Source: Winogradskyella sediminis
GTDB taxonomy: Bacteria; Bacteroidota; Bacteroidia; Flavobacteriales; Flavobacteriaceae
Length of the DNA: 64,000 bases
NCBI RefSeq assembly: GCF_003387355.1
Contig: NZ_QUNH01000001.1
Location: forward strand, 1,064,023-1,128,022
Reading direction: 5' to 3'
Shown: piece by piece, positions 18,509-27,455 of the stretch
Numbering within the stretch: the first letter of the stretch is position 1
Layout of the letters: every line of letters begins with the position of its first letter
Translations under genes and position numbers: made by a program
Notes under the pieces: generated by a model
The model's input: the letters and a program-made list of their open reading frames with translations, nothing else
The model's database searches: none
What the model was told of the DNA's origin: nothing

Positions 18509-19546
18509 ATGAAATATACCACATTACCAAATACAGATATAAACGTTAGTAAAATATGCTTAGGCACCATGACTTGGGGGAACCAAAATACCCAAGAAGA
18601 AGGTTTTGCACAAATGGATTATGCTTTAGATAAAGGAGTTAATTTCTTTGATACTGCTGAGTTATATCCGGTTCCAGCAAGAAAAGAAACCTATGCAGAA
18701 ACTGAACGCATCATTGGTAATTGGTTTGCAAAAACCGGAAATAGAGATAAGGTCGTATTGGGTTCTAAAATAGCTGGAACAGGAGATTATACTGCTCATA
18801 TTAGAACTAATGGGTTTAGTAAAGAAGCGCTAAACAATGCTGTAAATGATAGCTTAAAACGGTTACAAACCGATTACATAGATTTATATCAACTACACTG
18901 GCCAGAGCGTAAAACCAACACGTTTGGTGTTAGAGATTATAAGTATAATACAGACGACCAGTGGGAAGATAATTTTAATGAGATTCTTTATAATTTAGAT
19001 GAAATCATTAAAACAGGAAAAATAAGGCAAATTGGAATTTCTAATGAAAAAGCGTGGGGAACCATGCGCTATATGGAAGCGTCTAAACAACATGATTTGC
19101 CACGTATGTGTACCATTCAAAATGCCTATTCATTAATTAACAGAGTCTTTGAAGGTGATTTGGCAGAGGTAGCGCACCGGGAAAACATAGGCTTATTGGC
19201 TTATTCGCCATTAGCATTTGGTGTATTATCTGGTAAATATATTAAAGGAACAGCTGAGAAAAACGCTAGACTGAATATGTTTTCACATTTTTCGAGATAT
19301 AGTAGTGAAAATGCAACCCAAGCAGCGAAGCGTTATTTAAAAATAGCTGAAGATCATAATATGTCTTTAGCGCAAATGTCCTTAGCATTTATTAACGAAA
19401 GGCCGTTTGTAACCAGTAATATAATAGGTGCAACGAATCTAAAACAATTAGAAGAAAATATAGAGAGTATTAATGTGTCGTTATCCGATGAGATTATAGA
19501 AGCTATTAATACTGTACATGCAGATATTCCTAATCCTGCACCATAA
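18509..19546 (+). CDS. Aldo-keto reductase (Tas-like)
   Basis: NAD(P)H-dependent carbonyl reductase, cytosolic. The catalytic tetrad is visible: D48 and Y53 (FFDTAELYP), K87 (LGSKIAG) and H130 (YQLHWPE). 345 residues, matching the E. coli Tas branch of the superfamily, as does the start TLPNTDINVSKICLGTMTWG. Physiological substrate unknown. It is convergent with the Lrp-type regulator, the stop codons being only 3 bases apart, without a terminator between them. Confidence 0.88.
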   Translation: MKYTTLPNTDINVSKICLGTMTWGNQNTQEEGFAQMDYALDKGVNFFDTAELYPVPARKETYAETERIIGNWFAKTGNRDKVVLGSKIAGTGDYTAHIRTNGFSKEALNNAVNDSLKRLQTDYIDLYQLHWPERKTNTFGVRDYKYNTDDQWEDNFNEILYNLDEIIKTGKIRQIGISNEKAWGTMRYMEASKQHDLPRMCTIQNAYSLINRVFEGDLAEVAHRENIGLLAYSPLAFGVLSGKYIKGTAEKNARLNMFSHFSRYSSENATQAAKRYLKIAEDHNMSLAQMSLAFINERPFVTSNIIGATNLKQLEENIESINVSLSDEIIEAINTVHADIPNPAP

Positions 19547-19549
19547 GGA

Positions 19550-20020
19550 TTAAATTTTAATTTGTCTATTAATTTGTTCTTGAAGCGAAATAAATGTTTC
19601 TGTTCTAGAAACTCCTTTGATGCTTTGTATTTCAGAATTGAGCACATGCATTAGATGCTCATTGTTCTTAGATAGTATTTTAATGAAGATAGACCAGTTG
19701 CCTGTGGTGTAATGACATTCAATCACCTCTGGGATTTTTTTCAATTGCTTTACCGCTTCAGGATTACTAATGGCTTTGTCGAGATATACTCCCACAAAAG
19801 CCATGGTGGTATACCCTAAAGCTTTTGGATTAATAATAAACTTAGATCCTGCTAAAAGTCCAGATTTTTCAAGTTTTTTAAGACGTTGATGTATGGCAGC
19901 GCCAGAAATTCCAACATTTCTCGCAATTTCTAGGATTGGTGTTCTTGCATCGTGCATTAAAGCGCGTAGTATTTTTTTATCAATACCATCGATGTAAATT
20001 CCGTTGTCATTAATCTTCAT
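19550..20020 (-). CDS. Lrp/AsnC family transcriptional regulator
   Basis: DNA-binding feast/famine regulator. N-terminal winged HTH (about residues 10-60: DKKILRALMHDARTPILEIA followed by RNVGISGAAIHQRLKKLEKSG) and a C-terminal RAM ligand-binding domain (about 70-150, with a VIECHYTTGNWS block). 156 residues, the normal size. Located downstream of saccharopine dehydrogenase on the same strand but separated by a terminator. Lrp-type proteins often regulate adjacent amino-acid genes, so the dehydrogenase is a plausible target. Confidence 0.92.
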   Translation of the reverse strand: MKINDNGIYIDGIDKKILRALMHDARTPILEIARNVGISGAAIHQRLKKLEKSGLLAGSKFIINPKALGYTTMAFVGVYLDKAISNPEAVKQLKKIPEVIECHYTTGNWSIFIKILSKNNEHLMHVLNSEIQSIKGVSRTETFISLQEQINRQIKI

Positions 20021-20057
20021 GAGTCAAAAATCTTATAAATTGAAAGTTAAAGATAGA

Positions 20058-20084
20058 AAAAGCGTTTCAAAATGAAACGCTTTA
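20058..20084 (-). terminator. Terminator of the saccharopine dehydrogenase gene
   Basis: AAAGCGTTTC and GAAACGCTTT pair around AAAAT; on the minus strand the stem is followed by TTTTTC. Confidence 0.75.
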
Positions 20085-20111
20085 ATGTGTTAATCTATAT
20101 AAATGACGCTT

Positions 20112-21476
20112 TTAGATGTTTAAAGTATTATACCCCAAATAAGGAACTTCATATTCTTTAAATACAACATCATACGCCTCTAACTCTTTTAAAATCGGAG
20201 TGTACACTTCTTTTGTGATAGGAATTTGAACTCCTGGTGTTTTAATTTTTCCGTTTAGAATGGCTAAAGTGGCAATGGCAACAGGCAAACCTACTGTTTT
20301 AGACATAGCTGTATAAGTTTGGTCTTTGCCTAAAGTGACCATTGTGGCATCGATTTGATGTTTTTTGCCCTCTAATTCGTATCCAAATTTATGATACATT
20401 ACAATCATATCTTTATCGTCTGGATCTAAAGTCCAGCTGTCCATTAAGATTTTCTGAAGAATTTGAGCTGGTGTAGCTTGATTTAATTCTACCATTTTTT
20501 CAGAACTAAATATATCGAGTTCCATAAATTTATCCCAAACAATATCATCTTGATCTATTTTAAGGGCATGTCTAAATTTAAGCTCAACAGAATCCGTTGG
20601 ACTGTATGGTAAAAAAGAATTCACAAAATCACGATAGCTCATATTCGCACTGTCTTCTATAGTGTAACTATCATCCGTCATTCCAAGTTGAACAAAGACA
20701 TTCCAAGCTCTACTAAATCCAACACGCCTAATAGTACCTCTATAAAGTGTTTTAATATGTTCTAATCCATAAACCTCTTGGTATTTTAAGGAATCTCTAT
20801 TGGCATAACCTTCAAAACGGCCATACCCTTCCACATCTAAAAATTCTGTTCTTCTAAATAAGCGATTATATGGTATGTATTTAAATTTATTTTCTTGTAA
20901 GAACTTGGCTGCTCCACCTTGTCCGGCAACAACAACATTTCTTGGGTTCCATGTAAATTTATAATTCCAAAGATTATTATCACTTTCGGGTGCTACCAAA
21001 CCACCTGTAAAGGATTCAAATAATATTATTTTACCACCTTTGTCTCTAATGCGGTCAATGACGTGCATAGCACTCATATGGTCAATTCCAGGATCCACAC
21101 CAATTTCGTTCATAAAAATAAGGTTGTTGGCTTTGGCATCTTCGTCTAAAGCATGCATCTCTTTACTAACATAAGATGCGGTCACCATATTCTTTTTATA
21201 AGTAATACAGTCTTTAGCAACTTCGATATGAAAACGAGCAGGTAACATTGAGACCACAATATCAGCATTTTTAACAGCAGCAATGCGAGACTCTGAGTTA
21301 AAGACGTCTAAATGTATAACTTCTGTGTTAGGGTGGTCTCCAACCAGTTTTTTTGCATTGTCTACGTTAAGATCTCCAATGGTAATATGAAGCTTTTCGG
21401 TTTTTGAATGATCGAGTAAATATTTTATAAGATATGAGCAAGATTTTCCTGCTCCAATAATTAATATGTTTCGCAT
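20112..21476 (-). CDS. Saccharopine dehydrogenase family protein
   Basis: NAD(P)-dependent oxidoreductase of the lysine/saccharopine family. N-terminal Rossmann fold with LIIGAGKSCSYLIKYL (residues 4-19) and a C-terminal saccharopine dehydrogenase-like domain (about 130-440; NEIGVDPGIDHMSAMHVID is diagnostic). 454 residues, like eukaryotic-type saccharopine reductase halves. In Bacteroidota it is usually annotated as saccharopine dehydrogenase (lysine degradation), but related enzymes such as carboxynorspermidine synthase are close, so the reaction is not certain. An Lrp-family gene follows it. Confidence 0.85.
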   Translation of the reverse strand: MRNILIIGAGKSCSYLIKYLLDHSKTEKLHITIGDLNVDNAKKLVGDHPNTEVIHLDVFNSESRIAAVKNADIVVSMLPARFHIEVAKDCITYKKNMVTASYVSKEMHALDEDAKANNLIFMNEIGVDPGIDHMSAMHVIDRIRDKGGKIILFESFTGGLVAPESDNNLWNYKFTWNPRNVVVAGQGGAAKFLQENKFKYIPYNRLFRRTEFLDVEGYGRFEGYANRDSLKYQEVYGLEHIKTLYRGTIRRVGFSRAWNVFVQLGMTDDSYTIEDSANMSYRDFVNSFLPYSPTDSVELKFRHALKIDQDDIVWDKFMELDIFSSEKMVELNQATPAQILQKILMDSWTLDPDDKDMIVMYHKFGYELEGKKHQIDATMVTLGKDQTYTAMSKTVGLPVAIATLAILNGKIKTPGVQIPITKEVYTPILKELEAYDVVFKEYEVPYLGYNTLNI

Positions 21477-21546
21477 AATGACTTTATATAACTAATTTTG
21501 TATTGAATTTATGTAAACATTTTAGTATTAGATGATTGAAGGTATT

Positions 21547-21563
21547 TACAAAAATTCTTTGTA
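21547..21563. promoter_or_regulatory. Possible operator dyad upstream of saccharopine dehydrogenase
   Basis: TACAAA-AATTC-TTTGTA is a perfect 6-bp inverted repeat with a 5-base centre, in the divergent region between the dehydrogenase and the DUF423 gene. Size is compatible with an Lrp-type site; assignment is inference. Confidence 0.3.
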
Positions 21564-21613
21564 CGAATGTAACAAATACATGATGCATTAGAAACCGAAT
21601 TAACGTTTTAATT

Positions 21614-22003
21614 ATGGATAAAAAGCTATTAGTTGCTGGATCAATTTTAGGAATTTTAGGAATTATTTTGGGTGCATTTGCAGCCCATGGTTTAGAGAAA
21701 TTGGTAGATGCCAATGCTATTAAATCGTTTGAAACAGGTGTCCGTTACCAACTGTATCATGGTTTTTTTCTATTAATTCTTGGTGGTACATCATTTGTGA
21801 ATTTAAAAATGAAGAATATCATCTTTTATTTGGTACTGGCAGGTGTTTTATGTTTCTCTGGGTCTATATATGGATTGGCCACAAATAACTTGTCGAGCTT
21901 CGATTTTAAGACCATAGCCATGATTACTCCTCTGGGAGGTCTCTTGTTAATTATAGCTTGGGTGGTTATGTTAATTGGTATTCTAAGAAAACAGAAGGAT
22001 TAA
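21614..22003 (+). CDS. DUF423 membrane protein (YgdD-like)
   Basis: Small inner-membrane protein of unknown function, 129 residues with four hydrophobic segments (about 7-25, 45-63, 70-88 and 100-122). The family block GAFAAHGL (residues 20-27) and FETGVRYQLYHGF (near 36-48) are diagnostic of DUF423/YgdD. A TAATTTTG box at 21493-21500 may be its promoter. The pckA gene follows after 65 bases but has its own promoter. Confidence 0.88.
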   Translation: MDKKLLVAGSILGILGIILGAFAAHGLEKLVDANAIKSFETGVRYQLYHGFFLLILGGTSFVNLKMKNIIFYLVLAGVLCFSGSIYGLATNNLSSFDFKTIAMITPLGGLLLIIAWVVMLIGILRKQKD

Positions 22004-22037
22004 TAGCGATCTACAAGGCTGTTTCAAAATAATATTT

Positions 22038-22045
22038 TAATTTTG
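22038..22045 (+). promoter_or_regulatory. -7 box of pckA
   Basis: TAATTTTG, an exact TAnnTTTG match, ends 23 bases before the pckA ATG. Confidence 0.55.
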
Positions 22046-22068
22046 CGGCACTAAACAACACTAATAAT

Positions 22069-23685
22069 ATGGCAAATCATTCCCAATTAACGAAAACGAT
22101 TTCGTTAGATCAATATGGAATTAAAAATGCAAAAGTTAATTATCAATTATCTTCAGAGGAATTACACAACGAGACCATTGCAAAAGGTCAGGGTGTGGAA
22201 GCCTCAACAGGTGCTTTAGCTGTTAACACAGGTGAATTTACGGGTCGCTCTCCTATGGATCGATTTATTGTGAAAGATGATATTACCAAAGATAAAATTT
22301 GGTGGGGAGATATTAACATTGCATTCGACAGTGATAAATTTCAAAAACTTTATGATAAAGTCGTTGAGTATTTATCTGACAGAGAAGTTTATGTACGAGA
22401 TAGTTATGCTTGTGCAGATGAGGACTACAAATTAAATATTAGAGTCATTAATGAGTATCCTTGGAGTAATATGTTTGCGTATAACATGTTTTTACGTCCA
22501 ACAGAATCTGAATTAGACACGTTTTCGCCAGAATGGACCGTGGTAAATGCTCCGGGTTTTATGGCAGATCCTGAAGTAGATGGCACACGTCAGCACAATT
22601 TTGCGATCTTAGATTTTACCCGTAAAATTGCTTTAATTGGAGGAACAGGTTATACAGGTGAAATTAAAAAAGGTATCTTCTCTGCTTTAAACTTTATACT
22701 TCCTGTGTATAAAAATACCTTGCCAATGCATTGTAGTGCTAATGTTGGTAAGAATGATGATACTGCTATTTTCTTTGGACTTTCCGGAACAGGTAAAACA
22801 ACCCTTTCTACAGATCCTAACCGTAGCCTTATTGGTGATGATGAACACGGTTGGACCAATGAAAATACCGTTTTTAATTTTGAAGGAGGTTGCTATGCTA
22901 AGGTTATTAATTTGTCTGAAGAACAAGAACCAGAAATTTTTGGTGCGATTAAAAAAGGAGCTATTCTTGAAAATGTAATTATGGATGATAAAGGCAACGT
23001 GGATTTTGCTGACACATCGATTACACAAAACACTAGAGTGAGTTACCCAATTTACCATATAGATAATATTAGAAAACCTTCCATAGGAAAAAATCCTAAA
23101 AATATATTCTTCTTAACCGCTGATGCTTTTGGTGTGTTGCCTCCAATTTCTAAATTGACTCCAAGTCAGGCAGCTTATCATTTTATTTCTGGTTATACGG
23201 CTAAGGTAGCAGGTACAGAAGCAGGTGTAGTAGAACCTGTACCAAGTTTTTCAGCTTGTTTTGGTGCACCTTTTATGCCATTACATCCCACGGAATATGC
23301 TGCAATGTTAAGTAAAAAGATGAAAGATGCTGGTGTCAATGTTTGGTTGGTTAATACAGGTTGGACAGGTGGCCCTTATGGAGTTGGTACGCGTATGAAA
23401 TTAAAATACACACGTGCTATGATTAATGCAGCTTTAAATGGTGATTTACAAGATTACACTTACGAAGATTATCATATACATTCTGTATTTGGTGTAGCAC
23501 AACCAAGAACATGTCCTGGAGTACCAACTGATGTGTTGAGTCCAAGAACAACTTGGAATAATGATGAGGCCTATTATAAAATGGCTTTTAAATTATCTAA
23601 TGCATTTAGAGAAAACTTTAAAAAGTTTGAATCTTACGCTTCAGAAGAAGTGAGACGTGGAGGCCCACAGCGTTATGCATTTTAG
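22069..23685 (+). CDS. pckA: Phosphoenolpyruvate carboxykinase (ATP)
   Basis: Catalyses oxaloacetate + ATP to PEP + CO2 + ADP, the entry step of gluconeogenesis; cytosolic. 538 residues, the usual length. Substrate-site GRSPMDRFIV (about 62-71), kinase-1a P-loop GLSGTGKTTLSTD (237-249), metal-binding IGDDEHGW (254-261) and NTGWTGGPYG (about 424-433) are intact. Own promoter and own strong terminator at 23705, so monocistronic. Confidence 0.97.
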   Translation: MANHSQLTKTISLDQYGIKNAKVNYQLSSEELHNETIAKGQGVEASTGALAVNTGEFTGRSPMDRFIVKDDITKDKIWWGDINIAFDSDKFQKLYDKVVEYLSDREVYVRDSYACADEDYKLNIRVINEYPWSNMFAYNMFLRPTESELDTFSPEWTVVNAPGFMADPEVDGTRQHNFAILDFTRKIALIGGTGYTGEIKKGIFSALNFILPVYKNTLPMHCSANVGKNDDTAIFFGLSGTGKTTLSTDPNRSLIGDDEHGWTNENTVFNFEGGCYAKVINLSEEQEPEIFGAIKKGAILENVIMDDKGNVDFADTSITQNTRVSYPIYHIDNIRKPSIGKNPKNIFFLTADAFGVLPPISKLTPSQAAYHFISGYTAKVAGTEAGVVEPVPSFSACFGAPFMPLHPTEYAAMLSKKMKDAGVNVWLVNTGWTGGPYGVGTRMKLKYTRAMINAALNGDLQDYTYEDYHIHSVFGVAQPRTCPGVPTDVLSPRTTWNNDEAYYKMAFKLSNAFRENFKKFESYASEEVRRGGPQRYAF

Positions 23686-23704
23686 ATCTTAATTCTTATA
23701 AACT

Positions 23705-23741
23705 AAAAAAGCGATTCTAATTTTAGAATCGCTTTTTTTTT
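23705..23741 (+). terminator. Terminator of pckA
   Basis: AAAAAGCGATTCTAA pairs with TTAGAATCGCTTTTT and is followed by more T. Confidence 0.9.
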
Positions 23742-23754
23742 ATGGTTAAATACA

Positions 23755-23796
23755 ATCAAAAAAAAATCCCAACTATAAATTTAATTGGGATTTTTA
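23755..23796 (-). terminator. Terminator of hemD
   Basis: AAAAATCCCAA and TTGGGATTTTT form the stem; on the minus strand the T-run (9 bases) is longer than on the plus strand. Confidence 0.8.
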
Positions 23797-23817
23797 CAAT
23801 ATATTTTTAAAAAAGAA

Positions 23818-24567
23818 TTACTTCCCCTTATTCACAGCATCAATATACTTCTGTAATGCCATGGTCATAGATGGAGTTTCAGGTGTTGGTGCCGAAATAT
23901 CTACACGCAATCCTTTTTCTTTTACTGCTTTTACTGTTGTATTACCAAAGACAGCAATACGCGTTTCGTTTTGCTTAAAATCTGGAAAATTATGGAATAA
24001 AGATTCTATACCAGACGGACTAAAGAACACTAAGATATCATAAGTAACATTAGATAAATCAGATAAATCACTGATAACCGTTTTATAAAATGTGGCTTGT
24101 TTCCAGTTAACTCCTAAATTATCTAATAATTCAGGTATAATAGGTTTAACTTTATCTGTAGTTGGTAATAAAAATGATTCGTCCTTATATTTTTTAATTA
24201 AAGGCATTAAATCCTCAAATGTACGTTTCCCAACATATATTTTACGTTTTCTATACACCACATACTTCTGTAAATAATAAGCTACTGCTTCAGACTGGCA
24301 GAAATACTTCATAGAATCTGGTACTTTAAAACGCATTTCATCTGCGACTCTAAAAAAGTGATCTACTGAATTTCTACTTGTTAGTATAATGGCTGTATAT
24401 TTACTAAGATCAACTTTTTGTTGTCTTACATCTTTAGAGGACACACCTTCAACGTGTATAAACGGTCTAAAGTCTACTTTTACTTTTTGCTTTTCTTGCA
24501 AATCAAAGTATGGGGAGTTCTCTATTTTAGGCTCTGGTTGTGACACTAAAATTGTTTTCACTTTCAT
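23818..24567 (-). CDS. hemD: Uroporphyrinogen-III synthase
   Basis: Cyclises hydroxymethylbilane to uroporphyrinogen III in haem biosynthesis; cytosolic. 249 residues with the two-domain HemD layout; ILTSRNSVDHFF (about 59-70) and the later FFSPSGIESLF (about 183-193) are the paired family blocks. HemD is poorly conserved, but the position directly after a DUF4271 gene is the standard Bacteroidota arrangement. A minus-strand -7 box lies inside the 3' end of the DUF4271 gene, so hemD can be transcribed on its own. Confidence 0.88.
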   Translation of the reverse strand: MKVKTILVSQPEPKIENSPYFDLQEKQKVKVDFRPFIHVEGVSSKDVRQQKVDLSKYTAIILTSRNSVDHFFRVADEMRFKVPDSMKYFCQSEAVAYYLQKYVVYRKRKIYVGKRTFEDLMPLIKKYKDESFLLPTTDKVKPIIPELLDNLGVNWKQATFYKTVISDLSDLSNVTYDILVFFSPSGIESLFHNFPDFKQNETRIAVFGNTTVKAVKEKGLRVDISAPTPETPSMTMALQKYIDAVNKGK

Positions 24568-24584
24568 ACGTAAACTTGGTATTT

Positions 24585-25235
24585 TTAAACGTTATATTCT
24601 CTAATTACCTTAAATAAAAGTACATAAGGGCCAATTTCGAGAGCGCAAAGATACAATAAAAAATAGAAAAAATTTGGATTAATTAACTTTTGATGGGTTT
24701 TAAATGAAGTTAAAAATCCAATAGCATTTATAAGACAAACAATGACAACCGCTGAGATGATAACTATATCCATACTTACGTCGGTGTAGAGCAGAAATAA
24801 ATTGGCGATTAAAAAGATAATACCAGAAAAATTTTTAAAGGTCGTTTTTTGAAATAAATAGTCGTCAATTAAGCTATCCATTTCAAATAAGCTGCCAATT
24901 AAGCGTTCTAAAAGTGTTTTAATAATAAGTATGGTAGAAACCGCAAATAGTAATTTTAAAAATGAAATAAGTTCAAAATCAATAGTGTTTACAAACGTTT
25001 TATAAGCAAAAAATAGGAAGGTACTTAGCGAAAGGGATAAATTTATAAATAGAAAACTATCAAATTGATCTATAAATTTTTGATCTTTAACATATAGTTT
25101 TAGGTATTTTGAATTGCCTATAACATATAAGAAATCTTTAAACCGAAGCGTATTTAAATATTTTGCAATCACGACCGAAAACAATCCTACGATTGTAAAA
25201 ATAGTAAACCACTCGTGAGTAATATAATTTCGCAT
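24585..25235 (-). CDS. DUF4271 membrane protein
   Basis: Polytopic inner-membrane protein, 216 residues with about six hydrophobic segments (near 10-25, 60-80, 88-108, 130-150, 152-172 and 188-208). The family is essentially limited to Bacteroidota and commonly precedes hemD, as here (17-base gap). Function unknown; the linkage suggests an envelope or haem-related role but nothing in the sequence proves it. Confidence 0.85.
   Translation of the reverse strand: MRNYITHEWFTIFTIVGLFSVVIAKYLNTLRFKDFLYVIGNSKYLKLYVKDQKFIDQFDSFLFINLSLSLSTFLFFAYKTFVNTIDFELISFLKLLFAVSTILIIKTLLERLIGSLFEMDSLIDDYLFQKTTFKNFSGIIFLIANLFLLYTDVSMDIVIISAVVIVCLINAIGFLTSFKTHQKLINPNFFYFLLYLCALEIGPYVLLFKVIREYNV
24646..24653 (-). 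promoter_or_regulatory. Internal -7 box for hemD
   Basis: Minus-strand TATCTTTG (exact TAnnTTTG) inside the DUF4271 coding region, 78 bases upstream of the hemD start. Confidence 0.5.
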
Positions 25236-25328
25236 GCTGCTAAATTATAAAAAAATGAGTTGACTATTATAAGACCTATTCATATCTATCAAAAAAGTTA
25301 ATTCTGAGATTTAATCCATTAAAAACTC

Positions 25329-25336
25329 TATTTTTG
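25329..25336 (+). promoter_or_regulatory. -7 box for the polyprenol glycosyltransferase operon
   Basis: TATTTTTG, an exact match, 45 bases before the ATG at 25382. Confidence 0.5.
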
Positions 25337-25381
25337 TTCAAATTATAGAAGTCACTCCGAAGAGTGTTTAAAAGTGAGTTA

Positions 25382-26104
25382 ATGTCGGACGCTATTGTAA
25401 TAATCCCTACCTATAATGAGATTGAGAATGTAGAATCAATCATCAGAGCTGTATTTGCACAGCAGAAGGACTTTAATGTACTTATTGTTGATGACAACTC
25501 GCCAGATAAAACTGCAGATACCGTAAAATGTTTACAAGAAGAATTTAAAAATCGCTTATTTTTATTAGAACGAACAGAGAAAAGTGGTTTAGGAACGGCT
25601 TATATTGCAGGATTTGAATGGGCTCTAGAAAATTCATATCAATATATTTTTGAAATGGATGCCGATTTTTCACATAACCCTGATGATCTTATTAGATTAT
25701 ATGAAGCCTGTGCTAAAAACGGTGCAGATGTTGCAGTAGGATCGCGATACGTTAAAGGAATAACCGTAGTAAACTGGCCATTGTCTCGTATTCTCTTATC
25801 TTATGGAGCATCGTGTTATGTAAGGTTAATAACACGGATGAAAGTTAAAGATTCAACAGCAGGTTTTATATGCTATAGAAGAGAAGTATTAGAAACCATT
25901 AATCTTAAAAAAATAAAATTTGTAGGCTATGCATTTCAAATTGAAATGAAATTTAAGGCCCACAAAAAACAATTTAAAATCGTAGAAATACCAGTTATTT
26001 TTAAGGATAGAATAAAAGGAAAATCTAAAATGAGTGGAGGTATTATTACCGAAGCTATATTTGGAGTTATTAGTTTAAAAATTAAAAGCTTATTTACTAA
26101 GTAA
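25382..26104 (+). CDS. Polyprenol monophosphomannose synthase-like glycosyltransferase (GT2)
   Basis: Transfers a sugar, probably mannose, from a nucleotide sugar to polyprenyl phosphate at the cytoplasmic face of the membrane. GT-A motifs: VIIPTYNEIENVESII, LIVDDNSPDKTAD and the metal-binding EMDADFSHNP, then the acceptor-region VGSRYVKG. About 240 residues without C-terminal transmembrane helices, as in soluble Dpm1-type enzymes. The ATG at 25382 gives MSDAIVIIPTYNE; a GTG at 25364 would add six residues. Followed after 6 bases by dihydroorotase, hence probably co-transcribed. Confidence 0.9.
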   Translation: MSDAIVIIPTYNEIENVESIIRAVFAQQKDFNVLIVDDNSPDKTADTVKCLQEEFKNRLFLLERTEKSGLGTAYIAGFEWALENSYQYIFEMDADFSHNPDDLIRLYEACAKNGADVAVGSRYVKGITVVNWPLSRILLSYGASCYVRLITRMKVKDSTAGFICYRREVLETINLKKIKFVGYAFQIEMKFKAHKKQFKIVEIPVIFKDRIKGKSKMSGGIITEAIFGVISLKIKSLFTK

Positions 26105-26110
26105 ATATAT

Positions 26111-27454
26111 ATGAAGCGAAATACCCTCATAAAAAACGCAAGAATAGTCAACGAAGGAAAAATCATTGAAGGAGATATTTTTATCGAAGACCAGATTATT
26201 AAAGAAATTGAAACGTCTATTAGCGTGAAATCTGCCGACATTAATGTCATTGATGCAGAAGGCAAGTATGTGTTTCCTGGTATGATCGATGATCAGGTGC
26301 ATTTTAGAGAACCAGGATTAACACATAAAGCAAATATTGAATCGGAATCTAAAGCCGCTATTGCAGGAGGAATTACTTCCTTTATTGAGATGCCTAATAC
26401 CAACCCTCAGACTACAACAGTAGAAAAGTTAGAAGATAAATTTGCTATCGCTGCAGCCTCATCTTATGCTAATTATTCGTTTATGTTTGGTGGTACCAAT
26501 GATAATTTAGAAGAAATCTTAAAAGTAGATCCTAAAACCGTAGCAGGTTTAAAATTATTTTTAGGGTCTTCTACTGGAAATATGCTTGTTGATGATCCTA
26601 AGGTAATCGAAAAAATATTCTCTAGTACTGATATGGTGATTTCTGTACACTGTGAAGACGAAGCTACTATAAAGGCCAATTTGGCAAAGTATAAGGCAGA
26701 ATACGGAGATGATATTCCTATGGAAATGCATCCAATAATCCGAAGTGAAGAGGCATGTTACATGTCGTCTTCAAAAGCTATTGAACTGGCAAAGAAAACA
26801 GGAGCGAGATTGCACGTATTTCATTTATCCACAGGAAAAGAAACAAAATTATTTTCTAATAAAATTCCTTTAAAAGATAAAAAGATCACTGCAGAGGTTT
26901 GTGTACACCATTTATGGTTTTCTGATGAGGATTATGCTAAAAAAGGAAGTCATATTAAATGGAATCCTGCAGTAAAAACATCAAAAGATAGAGATCAACT
27001 TTGGAAGGCATTGTTAGATGATAGAATCGATGTTATTGCAACAGACCATGCACCACATACACTAGAAGAAAAAAATAATAACTATACTAACGCACCTTCT
27101 GGCGGACCTTTGGTACAACATGCTTTAGTAGCTTTAATGGAAGCACATCATCAGGGAAAGATTTCTGTAGAGAAGATTGTAGAAAAGGCATGTCATAATC
27201 CTGCTATTTTATTTAATGTAGAAAAACGAGGTTACATTAAGGAAGGCTATTTTGCGGATTTGGTTATTATAGACCCTCAAAGTCCATGGACGGTTAATAA
27301 AAGTAATATTCTTTATAAATGTGCTTGGTCTCCGTTTGAAGGAAACACCTTTAAAAGCAGAATTACTCATACTTTTGTTAACGGACAATTAGTATATAAC
27401 AATTTTAATGTTTTAGACGTTAAAGCAGGACAACGATTAACTTTTGATAGATAA
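26111..27454 (+). CDS. pyrC: Dihydroorotase
   Basis: Amidohydrolase that interconverts carbamoyl-aspartate and dihydroorotate in pyrimidine synthesis. 447 residues; GLKLFLGSSTGNMLV carries the likely bridging Lys, HCEDE and HVFHLST supply His ligands, and ATDHAPHT the catalytic Asp. The usual HxH metal pair near the N-terminus reads DDQVHFREPG, with Gln62 where most dihydroorotases have His. I recall the same DDQVHFREPG in other Bacteroidota enzymes, so this may be a lineage feature. The gene overlaps no neighbour at its start but ends just before the DUF4296 gene. Confidence 0.9.
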   Translation: MKRNTLIKNARIVNEGKIIEGDIFIEDQIIKEIETSISVKSADINVIDAEGKYVFPGMIDDQVHFREPGLTHKANIESESKAAIAGGITSFIEMPNTNPQTTTVEKLEDKFAIAAASSYANYSFMFGGTNDNLEEILKVDPKTVAGLKLFLGSSTGNMLVDDPKVIEKIFSSTDMVISVHCEDEATIKANLAKYKAEYGDDIPMEMHPIIRSEEACYMSSSKAIELAKKTGARLHVFHLSTGKETKLFSNKIPLKDKKITAEVCVHHLWFSDEDYAKKGSHIKWNPAVKTSKDRDQLWKALLDDRIDVIATDHAPHTLEEKNNNYTNAPSGGPLVQHALVALMEAHHQGKISVEKIVEKACHNPAILFNVEKRGYIKEGYFADLVIIDPQSPWTVNKSNILYKCAWSPFEGNTFKSRITHTFVNGQLVYNNFNVLDVKAGQRLTFDR

Positions 27455-27455
27455 G

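Noticed and set aside
22687..23058. 123-codon minus-strand frame inside pckA
   Set aside because: Lies fully within an intact PEP carboxykinase and reads as low-quality antisense sequence.
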